This document shows, piece after piece, positions 52,319 through 61,330 of a stretch of 64,000 nt of DNA. Location: NCBI GenBank assembly GCA_964449165.1, contig CAYVAT010000001.1:62001-126000 (forward strand), written 5' to 3'. The translations under genes and the position numbers were made by a program. The first letter of the stretch is position 1, and each line of letters opens with the position of its first letter. The notes beneath the pieces were generated by a model, which saw nothing but the letters and a program-made list of their open reading frames with translations, made no database searches and had not been told where the DNA came from. The DNA comes from CAYSCW01 sp964449165. GTDB taxonomy: Bacteria > Acidobacteriota > Aminicenantia > Aminicenantales > Aminicenantaceae.

Positions 52319-52933
52319 ATGTCCAGAGTAAAACTTGTGGTGGTCTACTACAGCTCTACGGGCACCAACTACCAGATAGCCCTGGCAGTGAAAGAAGCCG
52401 CAGAGAAGGCAGGGGCAGAGGTGCGGCTGGGCAAAGTGCACGAGTTGGCACCGGATGAAGCTATTGACCAGAATCCAGATTGGCGTGCCCACGCGGATGC
52501 TGCCAAGGACATTCCTGAAGCCACTCTTGACGATTTGGAATGGGGTGATGCCTACATTTTTGGCACACCCACCCGGTTTGGCAATGTGGCCGCACAGATG
52601 AAACAGTTTATCGATATGACCGGGGGGATCTGGTCTGAGGGGAAATTGACTGATAAAGTAGTGGCCGGATTCACCAGCGCTCAGAATCCGCACGGAGGCC
52701 AAGAAAGTACCCTCTTAGCCCTGTACAACACATTTTACCATTGGGGTTGCATCATAGTTCCTCCCGGGTACACTGATAAGGCCGTCTTTGCCAGCGGCGG
52801 TAACCCTTACGGGGTCAGCGCCAATGCTGCTCCTGGACAGAAAGTCCCGGAAACGGTTCTCGATGCTGCTCGGCACATGGCCCGGCGTGTGGTGAAAGTG
52901 GCTCAGTGGGTTGTCAACGGCAAGAAACAATAG
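52319..52933 (+). CDS. wrbA: NAD(P)H:quinone oxidoreductase, WrbA type
   Basis: A 204-residue flavodoxin-like protein. The phosphate-binding loop YYSSTGTNYQIA lies near residue 11, GTPTRFGNVAAQMKQFIDMTG near 83-103 binds the flavin, and FTSAQNPHGGQESTLLALYNTFYHWG near 120-145 is the WrbA insertion. It reduces quinones by two electrons and protects against oxidative stress. The ATG follows AGGAGAGGAGG. It is a single-gene unit with its own promoter. Confidence 0.92.
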   Translation: MSRVKLVVVYYSSTGTNYQIALAVKEAAEKAGAEVRLGKVHELAPDEAIDQNPDWRAHADAAKDIPEATLDDLEWGDAYIFGTPTRFGNVAAQMKQFIDMTGGIWSEGKLTDKVVAGFTSAQNPHGGQESTLLALYNTFYHWGCIIVPPGYTDKAVFASGGNPYGVSANAAPGQKVPETVLDAARHMARRVVKVAQWVVNGKKQ

Positions 52934-52965
52934 GCTTGTAGTAAGTTGTACTGACAGTAATTTTC

Positions 52966-55374
52966 TTAAAACTCGAATTCGACGCCTAAAACTGGCAAAA
53001 GCCCCCAACCTGAGACGCGGTCGGGCTTTGTGTCGATTGTGTTCCAGTAATAGGAAAATACATTCTTTCTGTTATAGACATTCCACACACTGAAGTAGAT
53101 GATCAGATTGGAGGAGCTGAAGTAGAATCTCTTGTCAAAGCGGAGGTTCAGTGAGTGGTAAGCCGGAAGCCTTTCGCCGTTGAGATGGGTTTCATCAAAA
53201 ACTCCACTGTTTACAGCCTGAGAGGCAACGACATCAAAAGGTGTATAGGGAGCTCCTCCAGCATAAATCCACTTCAGACCGAATTCCCAGAATTTGTTGA
53301 GTTTATAGCCGCCTTCTGAGGAGAACACGAGTCTGTTATCATAGACCCTGTTTCTCCAGACGCCATCCAGCCCCTTGTAGCACGATCGGAAATAAGAGGC
53401 GCTGATTACTCCGTAAAGCTTGTTTGCCAGTTTTTTCTGGATCATGAATTCAATGCCAAGGGATCGGGCCTTGCCGCTATCCAGGAGGCTTTCATGATTT
53501 GTGAAATGGTTGCCGTAGAATATCTCATCAAAGATGAATAACGATGGCTGTGCAGGATCAACGGGTAGCTGGTTGTATTCTTTGATATATGCTTCCACAG
53601 AAAATCTCGTATTATCCGTCAACAAGTGGCGCATGCCCAGGACAGCATGATAGGCTACAGGATCCTTTAAACTCTTGTGGCCTTCATTCTGGAAAAGTAG
53701 GACGAGGGGCAGATGCTGATGAAAAATCCCTGCCGCCCCATCTATAGATGTTCTGCTTGAAATCTTCCAGGAGAAGGAGAATCGGGGGGAGAGGTGCCAA
53801 TTCTGGTTAAAGGTAAAATAATCCCCACGAACTCCCAAATTAAGTGTCAGCTTCGAAAAAGGATTCCATGTGTGATTGATAAAAGCTGCATACTGGTCGG
53901 CGGATGTCCGGTAATCCCACCAGACAGCCGGGGCTGCGTTTCCCAGGACATCGGTAAATTCTGCGAGAAAATAATCATAGTTGTTCGTGAGATGCTTGAT
54001 TTCGATCCCCAAACTCAGCTTGTTGGCCTTGTTGAACCTGTGATAATTGATATTTCTCAGAGTGAATATCCTTTCCGAGTTCTTCCCCTCCCTTGCCAGT
54101 TCCTCTGAGACCGTGTGATAGGTTGTATCTTTGTAATTTATGTAACTCTGGGAAAGGGATGTACTTGAATAGCCCTTAGCCCCCCACACAAAGAACCAGT
54201 TCACGCCGACAGTATATTCTGTTGAATCCTGGCCGCCGTAAAAACTTTCTTTGTCTTTGAGGGCATCTTCTTTTTCAGTCCCACTGTCGTCAACACCGCC
54301 GATGCCGATAAAGATCAACTTGTTTCTCCTAGAAAGCTCGATATTCAGTTTTCCCTGAAAGTCATTCCAACTCACAGGTACTCCCTGCCCCATGAGACCG
54401 ATTAAAAGATCGATATAACTCCGTCTGACAGAGAACATCCATGAGCCTCTGTCTTTAGCCAGAGGCCCTTCGGCAACCAGACCCATACCCATCATGCTCA
54501 GTTCAAGCTGATAGTCCCGCTCATCACGATTTCCTTCTCTGAATGATATATCCATGATAGAAGACATCCGGTCCCCATATATCGGAGAGAATCCTCCCGC
54601 ATAAAAACGGACATCACGGATAAAATCCACATTCAGAAGCCCGATTGCTCCGGATGTGGATCCCAGGTTAGGATAATGGTTAATGTTTGGAACCTCGATG
54701 TTATCTATGTAAAAAGCATTCTCTGCCGGGTTACCTCCTCGGACCACCAGAGTATTCACCATATCACTGCTGACCTTGGCGATGCTGGGAAGGCTGGTGA
54801 GAATACGGCTGACATCTCCGGCAGATCCCGCCGATCTTCGTATTTCTTCGTTGGAAAAAATGGATGTGCTCGAAGGCTGCTCTTCCTGCCTGGAGAAGTA
54901 ACTGGCGGTTACGGTTACTTCCTCTTCCTGAATGACATTGTCCAGCCTGAGGAGAACCTGGACATTTACGGTTCTTCTTGATTTGACGATAACATCGGGT
55001 ATGAGTCGTGTTATATAAAATCGAGAAGAGATTTCAAGGGTGTAGCTTCCAACGGGAATATCTGTAACCGTGAAATTTCCAGCCGTATCCGTATAAATTT
55101 CGAACGGAGTGTCAACAACCTTAATCTTTGCTCCAGGTATCGGCGATTTGAGTTCTGCGTCAACAACGCATCCTTTTATTGTGCCTTTCTGCGATTGTGA
55201 ATCAGTGTTTCCTTTTGTGTAGCCAAAACTTGAGGCAAGCAAGAGAGCGAGGATGAAGAATAAAGTTACCAGAGGAAATCTCAGCGCCTTCCTCGTTGAT
55301 TTCTTTAAGTTTGTCTTACCCTGATTATAGCCCATAGTGAAGAATCTTATCCGAGTCTTGTTCATTCTGTACAT
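52966..55374 (-). CDS. TonB-dependent receptor with carboxypeptidase-regulatory domain, TetR-linked
   Basis: An 802-residue outer-membrane receptor. A signal sequence ends near residue 53 (SSFGYTKG), followed by a carboxypeptidase-regulatory-like domain (about 63-140), a plug with LVVRGGNPAENAFYIDNIEVPN (about 205-230) and a beta-barrel ending in VLGVEFEF, the aromatic end of outer-membrane proteins. The true start may be ATG 55374 or the inner ATG 55335, since the long N-terminus before the signal is unusual and neither has a good ribosome site. Promoter and palindromic operator lie directly upstream; the TetR gene is divergent. The ligand is unknown. Confidence 0.87.
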   Translation of the reverse strand: MYRMNKTRIRFFTMGYNQGKTNLKKSTRKALRFPLVTLFFILALLLASSFGYTKGNTDSQSQKGTIKGCVVDAELKSPIPGAKIKVVDTPFEIYTDTAGNFTVTDIPVGSYTLEISSRFYITRLIPDVIVKSRRTVNVQVLLRLDNVIQEEEVTVTASYFSRQEEQPSSTSIFSNEEIRRSAGSAGDVSRILTSLPSIAKVSSDMVNTLVVRGGNPAENAFYIDNIEVPNINHYPNLGSTSGAIGLLNVDFIRDVRFYAGGFSPIYGDRMSSIMDISFREGNRDERDYQLELSMMGMGLVAEGPLAKDRGSWMFSVRRSYIDLLIGLMGQGVPVSWNDFQGKLNIELSRRNKLIFIGIGGVDDSGTEKEDALKDKESFYGGQDSTEYTVGVNWFFVWGAKGYSSTSLSQSYINYKDTTYHTVSEELAREGKNSERIFTLRNINYHRFNKANKLSLGIEIKHLTNNYDYFLAEFTDVLGNAAPAVWWDYRTSADQYAAFINHTWNPFSKLTLNLGVRGDYFTFNQNWHLSPRFSFSWKISSRTSIDGAAGIFHQHLPLVLLFQNEGHKSLKDPVAYHAVLGMRHLLTDNTRFSVEAYIKEYNQLPVDPAQPSLFIFDEIFYGNHFTNHESLLDSGKARSLGIEFMIQKKLANKLYGVISASYFRSCYKGLDGVWRNRVYDNRLVFSSEGGYKLNKFWEFGLKWIYAGGAPYTPFDVVASQAVNSGVFDETHLNGERLPAYHSLNLRFDKRFYFSSSNLIIYFSVWNVYNRKNVFSYYWNTIDTKPDRVSGWGLLPVLGVEFEF

Positions 55375-55400
55375 CTGATTAAATCATACGATTTAATCAG
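55375..55400. promoter_or_regulatory. Palindromic operator, probably bound by the TetR regulator
   Basis: CTGATTAAATC (55375-55385) and GATTTAATCAG (55390-55400) form a perfect 11-base inverted repeat around ATAC. It lies just downstream of the -10 box of the receptor promoter and covers the likely transcription start and leader, where a bound repressor would block transcription. Confidence 0.72.
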
Positions 55401-55406
55401 TCGATT

Positions 55407-55435
55407 AATATAGATAAAAGTAGTCAACTTGTCAA
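55407..55435 (-). promoter_or_regulatory. Promoter of the TonB receptor gene
   Basis: On the - strand: TTGACA (55435-55430), a 17-base spacer and TATATT (55412-55407). This is close to the sigma-70 consensus and about 32 bases from the first ATG. Confidence 0.72.
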
Positions 55436-55536
55436 TAGAATTTTTAAAATATATAAAACTGGTTAGAAAGAAGACCGGCCAGGATGATGATAAAAAAAGA
55501 TGAAAAAATTGACAATCGGTCTAAATTCTCAGCGGC

Positions 55537-55565
55537 TTGCCATCACTGTTGAAAAAATTTATAAT
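55537..55565 (+). promoter_or_regulatory. Promoter of the TetR regulator gene
   Basis: TTGCCA (55537-55542), a 17-base spacer and consensus TATAAT (55560-55565), 49 bases before the ATG. The palindrome at 55375-55400 is 136 bases upstream, so direct autoregulation from it is less obvious. Confidence 0.6.
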
Positions 55566-55614
55566 CTAATCAAGCAATTAAAACAAACATTTAAAACAAG
55601 AAAGGACTCAAGAT

Positions 55615-56202
55615 ATGAATAGCCAAGAGCTATCGACCAGGGAAAAGATTATTCATGCGACTATCTTTTGCATAGAAAGAGAAGGAATTCAGGGTGTCAC
55701 TATTCGTAAAATCGCCAGGGAAGCCGGTGTCAACAGTGCCGCGATTAACTACTATTTCGGCACAAAAGAGAAACTTTTGGACAAAGCGCTAAGAAAAACT
55801 ATGGATGAGATGTCCAGCATGCCTGAAGAAATCCTCGATGGAGAGGGCCCGGATCACCGTGCCCGATTGCAAAATTTTTTTATAGCTTTGATGGATGGGA
55901 TCCTCCGCTATCCAGGCATCACCAGAGCCCATCTTTACAGCACGATCTTTGAGTATGATTATAACACTCTTTTTGTCCGGAGGTTCAATATCTTACTCGA
56001 GGATTTGATGAGCAAGATAAGAGGAGTTGAAGCAAAGGACAAGAAAAAAGACCTTAGAGTAACCTTAGTACAGATAATCTCAGCGATTGTCCTTCCCGCG
56101 CTCATGCCCCGGTTTGTCCGCCCTTTTGCCAAAGTCAATTTTGAGGACGCGAAAACGAGAAAGGATTATGTGGCAAGCCTCTTGGACCATTATTTTGATT
56201 GA
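55615..56202 (+). CDS. TetR-family transcriptional regulator
   Basis: A 195-residue regulator. Residues about 8-55 form the TetR helix-turn-helix: REKIIHATIFCIEREGIQGV, then TIRKIAREAGVNSAAINYYF and GTKEKLLDKAL, which are family hallmarks. The C-terminal ligand domain is helical and not recognisable. It is divergent from the TonB receptor gene and its probable operator overlaps that promoter, so it likely represses receptor synthesis until a ligand binds. The ATG has an AAAGGA site. Confidence 0.92.
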   Translation: MNSQELSTREKIIHATIFCIEREGIQGVTIRKIAREAGVNSAAINYYFGTKEKLLDKALRKTMDEMSSMPEEILDGEGPDHRARLQNFFIALMDGILRYPGITRAHLYSTIFEYDYNTLFVRRFNILLEDLMSKIRGVEAKDKKKDLRVTLVQIISAIVLPALMPRFVRPFAKVNFEDAKTRKDYVASLLDHYFD

Positions 56203-56335
56203 CCGGCGATGCTTGCCCTTTTATACTTCAATCTCTTGGAAGCGCTCTAGTCATATGTTAAATTTCCATCAACTTGACGATCTCAATTACGGATGATGAC
56301 ACTTATTATTTAATTTCAAAGCGAAAGGAGGAAAG

Positions 56336-58213
56336 ATGTTCTCTTTTATCAGGATAATGCCCAGAGAAGGGGATGCCGTTGTTTTGCTTTTAACTTTCTT
56401 ATTTTTCTTAGGGACCGTGAGTTTTGGCCGCACTGAAAAACCTGTCCTTCATGGTCGACACTGGATGGCCATCACCGGGAAGCCTCTCGGTGCAACTGCC
56501 GGAGCTATGATCTTCCAACAGGGAGGGAATGCTGTTGATGCAACCTGTGCCATGCTTGCTGCTGTCTGTACCATGTATGATGTCTTGAGTTGGGGCGGAG
56601 AGACCCAAGCTCTGGTCTATAATCCGAAGACAAAAAAGATCTACGGCATCAATGCTTTAGGCGTGGCTCCAACCGGAGCAACTCCAGAGTTTTTTAAGGA
56701 AAAGGGATTAAAGTATCCCCCAGGATATGGACCTTTGGCTGCAGTCACTCCTGGGACTCCAGGGGGATTGATGGTCATGTTGGCTGAGTTTGGGTCCATG
56801 AGCCTCAAGGAAATTCTGGAGCCTGCAATCCAGATGGCCAAGGGCTATCCCGTAGAAAAACAATTGGCAGATAGTATAGAAAGGGATAAAAAGAGGATAA
56901 AGGAATGGCCTTATTCAAAGAAAGTCTTGCTCCCTCATCTTGGTAAAGAGCGAGAGGCCCCTTATCCTGGAGAGATTTTTCGCCAGCCAGATCTGGTCAA
57001 GACGCTTGAGAAGCTGGTAGAAGCAGAACAGGAAGCGTTGGCAGAAGGCAAAAGCCGCAAAGAAGCTATCCATGCTGCCTATGATCGGTTCTACAGAGGA
57101 GATGTCGCCAAAGAATTTGTCCGAGGCTGCCAGGAACAGGGCGGGCTCATCACCATGGAAGATCTGGCTAATTGGAAGGTTTATATCGAAGAGCCGGTGA
57201 TGACTACTTATAAAGACATCGAAGTCTATAAACTCACTTCATGGGTGCAGGGTCCTGTCCTCCTCCAGATGCTGAACATGCTGGAGAATTTTGACCTGCA
57301 ATCCATGGGCTATAACACGGCCAAATATATCCATACCATCTACCAGGTGATGAACCTGGCTTTTGCCGACCGTGATTTCTATTACGGAGACCCCTATTTT
57401 CCACCCCAGGAGCCTATAGAAGGGCTGCTCTCCAAAGAATATGCCAAAGAGCGGATCAAGCTGATCAACTGGAAGCGGAATGATCCGGATGTCAAGCCTG
57501 GCAATCCTTATCCATTCCAAGGAGAGGAAAATCCTTTCCTCCATTTTTTAGAGAAATGGTCAACAGTGGGAGATATGGATCCCAAGGATTGGAGCGAAGA
57601 GCAAAGAGCTTCTTTCGAAGCAGATATTGAAGCGGGGACCACCTCCATTCAAGCTGCTGATGAAGAGGGGTGGGTTGTTTCCGTCACACCCAGCGGCGGA
57701 TGGATCCCAGCCTGTATAGCTGGCAAAACTGGGATCGGGATGAGCCAGAGGATGCAGAGCTTTGTCCTGGATGAAGATGAAAACCCCTTCAATGTCGTCG
57801 CTCCGGGAAAAAGGCCCCGAGCCACTTTGACACCAAGCCTGGCTCTAAAGGACGGCAAGCCTTTTCTATCTTTTGCTGTTCAGGGCGGGGATACTCAAGA
57901 CCAGAATCTTCTTCAGCTCTTCTTGAATGTAGTGGAGTTCGGGATGAATATCCAGGAGGCATGCGAAGCACCGAACTTGGTCAGTTACCAGATGAAGAGC
58001 TCTTTCGGTCAACATCTGGCTGAACCCGGGAGGCTCCGCCTCAACGAAAAGATTCCTCCGTGGGTCAGAGAAAAGCTTGGGGCCATGGGATACAAGCTGG
58101 ATTACAGGAAATATACCTCAGGCCCTCTCAATGCCATTTATTTCGACTGGATACACGGCACTTTCTGGGGAGGTTCAAGCAACTACGGGGAAGATTACGG
58201 AATAGCTTGGTAG
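56336..58213 (+). CDS. ggt: Gamma-glutamyltransferase family protein
   Basis: A 625-residue Ntn-hydrolase with an N-terminal hydrophobic export segment (about 14-29). The large-subunit part carries GKPLGATAGAMIFQQGGNAVDA near residue 48. The processing site and nucleophile are T435 in GTTSIQAAD, aligned with the TTHYS of E. coli Ggt. The substrate-loop sequence near the C-terminus is less typical, so hydrolase or cephalosporin-acylase-like activity on gamma-glutamyl amides is possible. It would release glutamate from peptides in the periplasm. GAAAGGAGG precedes the ATG. The esterase gene lies 60 bases downstream. Confidence 0.86.
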   Translation: MFSFIRIMPREGDAVVLLLTFLFFLGTVSFGRTEKPVLHGRHWMAITGKPLGATAGAMIFQQGGNAVDATCAMLAAVCTMYDVLSWGGETQALVYNPKTKKIYGINALGVAPTGATPEFFKEKGLKYPPGYGPLAAVTPGTPGGLMVMLAEFGSMSLKEILEPAIQMAKGYPVEKQLADSIERDKKRIKEWPYSKKVLLPHLGKEREAPYPGEIFRQPDLVKTLEKLVEAEQEALAEGKSRKEAIHAAYDRFYRGDVAKEFVRGCQEQGGLITMEDLANWKVYIEEPVMTTYKDIEVYKLTSWVQGPVLLQMLNMLENFDLQSMGYNTAKYIHTIYQVMNLAFADRDFYYGDPYFPPQEPIEGLLSKEYAKERIKLINWKRNDPDVKPGNPYPFQGEENPFLHFLEKWSTVGDMDPKDWSEEQRASFEADIEAGTTSIQAADEEGWVVSVTPSGGWIPACIAGKTGIGMSQRMQSFVLDEDENPFNVVAPGKRPRATLTPSLALKDGKPFLSFAVQGGDTQDQNLLQLFLNVVEFGMNIQEACEAPNLVSYQMKSSFGQHLAEPGRLRLNEKIPPWVREKLGAMGYKLDYRKYTSGPLNAIYFDWIHGTFWGGSSNYGEDYGIAW

Positions 58214-58273
58214 TAAAATAAAGATCGCTAAAAGCCTTCTGGAAGCATCCTTAAGACCGTGAGGAGGAAAAAA

Positions 58274-59920
58274 ATGAGGAAAAGAAACTTTGTCTGTTTC
58301 ATTTCTGTCTTTGTCTTATTAGCTGGTTTGCTTATTGCCGAATGCTGCAAGCCGAGCCCTCCATCCAAACTTCAGTTTGAGATTTCCTTTCCCTCTTCTA
58401 TTCATTCAGAGGCCATCACAGGGCGCGTTTTTGTCATGATTGCAAAGAGCGGCGAGAGGGAGCCTCGTCTCCAGGTTGGCAACTGGTGGAGGAGCGAACC
58501 ATTTTTTGCAAAGGATGTCCATCAGCTTAATCCCGGAGAAGTTATCCTTATCGATGAGGATGTTCTGGGATATCCTCCAAAGAGCTTAAAAGACATACCA
58601 GCGGGAGATTACTACGTCCAGGGTTTGATAAATGTCTACACTCGATTTCATCGCTCCGATGGCCATGTGATTTGGGCTCATATGGACCAATGGGAAGGGC
58701 AGAGATTTAACCGGTCCCCTGGCAACCTGTACAGTGAAGTTGAATCCGTCCATCTCGACTCAGCCAAGGGATACAGGGTAAAACTGACGCTGGATAAAGT
58801 AATCCCTCCCATTGAAGCTCCGCAGGATACCGAATGGGTCAAATATATCAAAATCCAGAGCAAAATTCTGTCCGAGTTTTGGGGTCATCCCATCTATCTC
58901 GGAGCCATAGTCCTCCTTCCCAAAGGATATGACGCTCATCCAGATGTGTATTATCCCGTGCATTACAGACAAGGACATTTCTCGCTTCGCCCTCCTTATG
59001 GATTCAAGGAAAACACCGGTTTCTACAAAGTCTGGACATCAGAAAGCTTTCCCAGGATGATCTGTGCTACTTTCCAGCATCCCTGCCCGTATTTCGATGA
59101 TTCCTATGCGGTCAATTCCTCCAACTGCGGGCCTTATGGAGATGCCATCATGACGGAACTCATCCCTTACATCGAAGAACATTTTAGAATTATCCGCAAA
59201 TCCTACGCCCGAGTGCTTTCCGGCGGGTCCACAGGAGGATGGGAAGCGCTGGCCCTGCAGATCTTTCACCCTGATTTTTTCGGAGGAGCATGGAGCTTTT
59301 TTCCTGATCCTATAGATTTTCGATATTACATGCTGACAAACATCTATGAGGATAAGTGCGCTTTCTACAAAGAGTATGGATGGCAGAGAGCAGAACGTCC
59401 CATGATGAGAGATGTTCACGGCCAGGTCTTAGTCACCTTGAGACATCTCAGCCAGATGGAGGCTGTTCTTGGCTCCGAAGGACGATCTGGCCAGCAGCTG
59501 GACATATGGCAGGCTGTTTACGGGCCTGTCGGCAAAGATGGTTATCCAGAGCCTCTGTGGGATAAGTTGACAGGGAAGATAGATCACCAGGTGGCTCAAT
59601 ACTTTAAGGAACACTATGATCTCCGCTATTATTTGGAGAAGAACTGGTCTTGGCTGGGGCCGAAGCTTGTGGGGAAATTGCATGTTTCTTGTGGAGATAT
59701 GGATAATTTTTATTTGAACGAAGCCGTGTATGAGATGGAAAAATTCCTGAAAAGCACAAAAAATCCCTACTACGCCGGCTCCTTCCATTACGGACGCCCG
59801 AGAAAAGGCCACGGCTGGACTCCCTACGGCCGGAACACAGGCGAACTGGAGAGAGTCATGGCCGATCACATCACCAAGAAAACTCCCGAAGAAGAGGATG
59901 CAGATCGATGGAAATATTGA
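58274..59920 (+). CDS. Secreted esterase D-like alpha/beta hydrolase
   Basis: A 548-residue protein with a signal sequence ending in AECCKPS, so a lipoprotein is possible. Residues about 35-180 form a beta-rich N-terminal domain of unknown role. The catalytic domain of the putative esterase family (Fes/EstD type) follows, with S319 in GGSTGG and a C-terminal histidine in KGHGWTPYG. ATG 58274 is chosen over an in-frame GTG at 58259 because GAGGAGG lies between them at the right distance. The substrate is unknown; it may be cotranscribed with ggt. Confidence 0.82.
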   Translation: MRKRNFVCFISVFVLLAGLLIAECCKPSPPSKLQFEISFPSSIHSEAITGRVFVMIAKSGEREPRLQVGNWWRSEPFFAKDVHQLNPGEVILIDEDVLGYPPKSLKDIPAGDYYVQGLINVYTRFHRSDGHVIWAHMDQWEGQRFNRSPGNLYSEVESVHLDSAKGYRVKLTLDKVIPPIEAPQDTEWVKYIKIQSKILSEFWGHPIYLGAIVLLPKGYDAHPDVYYPVHYRQGHFSLRPPYGFKENTGFYKVWTSESFPRMICATFQHPCPYFDDSYAVNSSNCGPYGDAIMTELIPYIEEHFRIIRKSYARVLSGGSTGGWEALALQIFHPDFFGGAWSFFPDPIDFRYYMLTNIYEDKCAFYKEYGWQRAERPMMRDVHGQVLVTLRHLSQMEAVLGSEGRSGQQLDIWQAVYGPVGKDGYPEPLWDKLTGKIDHQVAQYFKEHYDLRYYLEKNWSWLGPKLVGKLHVSCGDMDNFYLNEAVYEMEKFLKSTKNPYYAGSFHYGRPRKGHGWTPYGRNTGELERVMADHITKKTPEEEDADRWKY

Positions 59921-60188
59921 AGAAGCCGGTCTGTTTCTGATTTGAATTCATTTTTGTTCCCATCATGGGGGACTTTTTCTCGACTAAACATTTAGAGGAA
60001 GGACACTGGATATCAGTTTTGTTTTGAGCATTGGAATATTTGTGATTTCGTTGTTTTTCTTCGCCCACATCTTGAGACTTGAATGGATGAACCGGAGATG
60101 ATGCCTTCCCTCAAAATAAGGGTAATTTCTTAGGGAAGGAAACAGAGAACTCCAACAAAAAACATCTTTATTGGAGGACTGAGAGTCC

Positions 60189-61016
60189 ATGGACAGCAGA
60201 GGAGCCAGGATCGTTGCTGTTGCTAATCATAAGGGCGGAGTGGGGAAAACAACAACCATAGTCAACTTGAGTGCAGCCTTGGCTAAACTGGGTAAAAAGG
60301 TGCTGCTCATAGACATCGATCCCGGTGCTCACGCTACCTATAGTCTGGGTGTCCTCGCTCATAAGAGGAATAAAACAGTCTATCATCTTCTCAAAGGGCA
60401 GGTGTCTTTGATGGAGGTCTTGGTAGAGATCGTTTTAGATAAGGAAAGCCTGGATCTTGTCCCTTCCTCTTTGAGTCTGGCTGAAGCTGAGGTGGAGCTG
60501 TCTGGCTTACCTGGGCGTGAATTCCTGTTGAGGGAAGCTTTGAGCTATGAGCTGCCCTATGATTTTGTTTTTATCGACTGTCCTCCATCCTTAGGGTTAT
60601 TGACTCTCAATGCCCTGACCACTGCCTCAGATGTGATTATCCCTTTACAAACAGAGTATCTAGCCCTTCAGGGCCTGAGCAAACTTCTGGAGACAGTTGA
60701 GGTCGTCAAGGCCCGTTTAAACTCCAAATTGAGGATCTCTGGAGTTATCGGGACCAGGTTCGATAAGCGCAAAATCCTGAACCGGGAGGTGGTGGAGAAG
60801 ATTAAGGGATATTTTAAGGACAAAGTCTTTGAGGTACTGATAAGAGAAAATATTTCCCTGGCAGAGAGCCCTTCCTATGGGCTCACCATTTTTGAGTATT
60901 TCCCCAATTCACACGGGGCTCAGGACTACATGGCTCTTGCTAGAGAAATTCTGGAGAGGGAGAGAGGTGAGCGAGATGAAGAGATTGGGACCTCAGGATC
61001 CCTTAAGCTGGATTAA
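60189..61016 (+). CDS. ParA/Soj-family ATPase, without ParB
   Basis: A 275-residue deviant-Walker ATPase. The P-loop HKGGVGKTTT has the signature lysine K15 and K20; DID at residues 42-44 is followed by PGAHAT where chromosomal ParA proteins read PQGNAT; VFIDCPPSLGLLTLNAL is the Walker B region. ParA proteins form gradients on the nucleoid and move DNA or other cargo. No parB-like gene or parS site follows. Instead a small gene overlaps the 3' end by 41 bases, so this may be an orphan ParA with its own adaptor. Confidence 0.88.
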   Translation: MDSRGARIVAVANHKGGVGKTTTIVNLSAALAKLGKKVLLIDIDPGAHATYSLGVLAHKRNKTVYHLLKGQVSLMEVLVEIVLDKESLDLVPSSLSLAEAEVELSGLPGREFLLREALSYELPYDFVFIDCPPSLGLLTLNALTTASDVIIPLQTEYLALQGLSKLLETVEVVKARLNSKLRISGVIGTRFDKRKILNREVVEKIKGYFKDKVFEVLIRENISLAESPSYGLTIFEYFPNSHGAQDYMALAREILERERGERDEEIGTSGSLKLD

Positions 61017-61263
61017 GGATACAAGCGAGAAATCAACAAATAGCGGAGAAAAAACGCAAGAACTTCAAGGAATCAGGAGGGGGTCGCCTGGGGAGAAGAG
61101 AACGTTCAGGATTCAAAGTGAAGGGGAAACTCCCGTGGAAGTGACGGTGATCATCAAAGGAGAAGGAGAAGACCGAACCATCTGTGTCAAGGTGGCTGAA
61201 CAGGGCAGACAGAAAACGAAGGTAGAGGTCAATACTTCAGACAAGCTGAAGGAAGAGGAATAG
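60976..61263 (+). CDS. Small charged protein overlapping the ParA gene, candidate partner
   Basis: A 95-residue protein starting at ATG 60976 with GAGGTGAG five bases upstream, inside the ParA gene but in another frame. The N-terminus MKRLGPQDPLSWI recalls the short ParA-contacting N-terminal motif of ParB proteins. The middle is polar and likely disordered; residues about 48-85 alternate as beta strands (RTFRIQSEGETPVEVTVIIK and TICVKVAE); the end is charged. I know no family. The overlap suggests translational coupling and a stable ratio to ParA. Confidence 0.65.
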   Translation: MKRLGPQDPLSWIKDTSEKSTNSGEKTQELQGIRRGSPGEKRTFRIQSEGETPVEVTVIIKGEGEDRTICVKVAEQGRQKTKVEVNTSDKLKEEE

Positions 61264-61264
61264 A

Positions 61265-61330
61265 TTACTTCTGGAAGAGAATCTTCCCACCCACGATGGT
61301 GTAGAGAACTTCCTCCTTCAGCTGATCCCT
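61265..61330 (-). pseudogene. 3' remnant of an amidohydrolase gene
   Basis: The - strand reads RDQLKEEVLYTIVGGKILF, then QK and a stop, in one frame that is closed upstream by TAA. The VLYTIVGGKI stretch is the usual C-terminal end of amidohydrolase-3 (YtcJ-like) enzymes. The rest of such a gene is absent from 61331-61673. It begins one base after the stop of the small ParA-linked gene. Confidence 0.55.

Noticed and set aside
60189..61263. A complete ParABS chromosome-partition locus
   Set aside because: No ParB-type DNA-binding domain is encoded and I see no repeated parS-like palindrome nearby.
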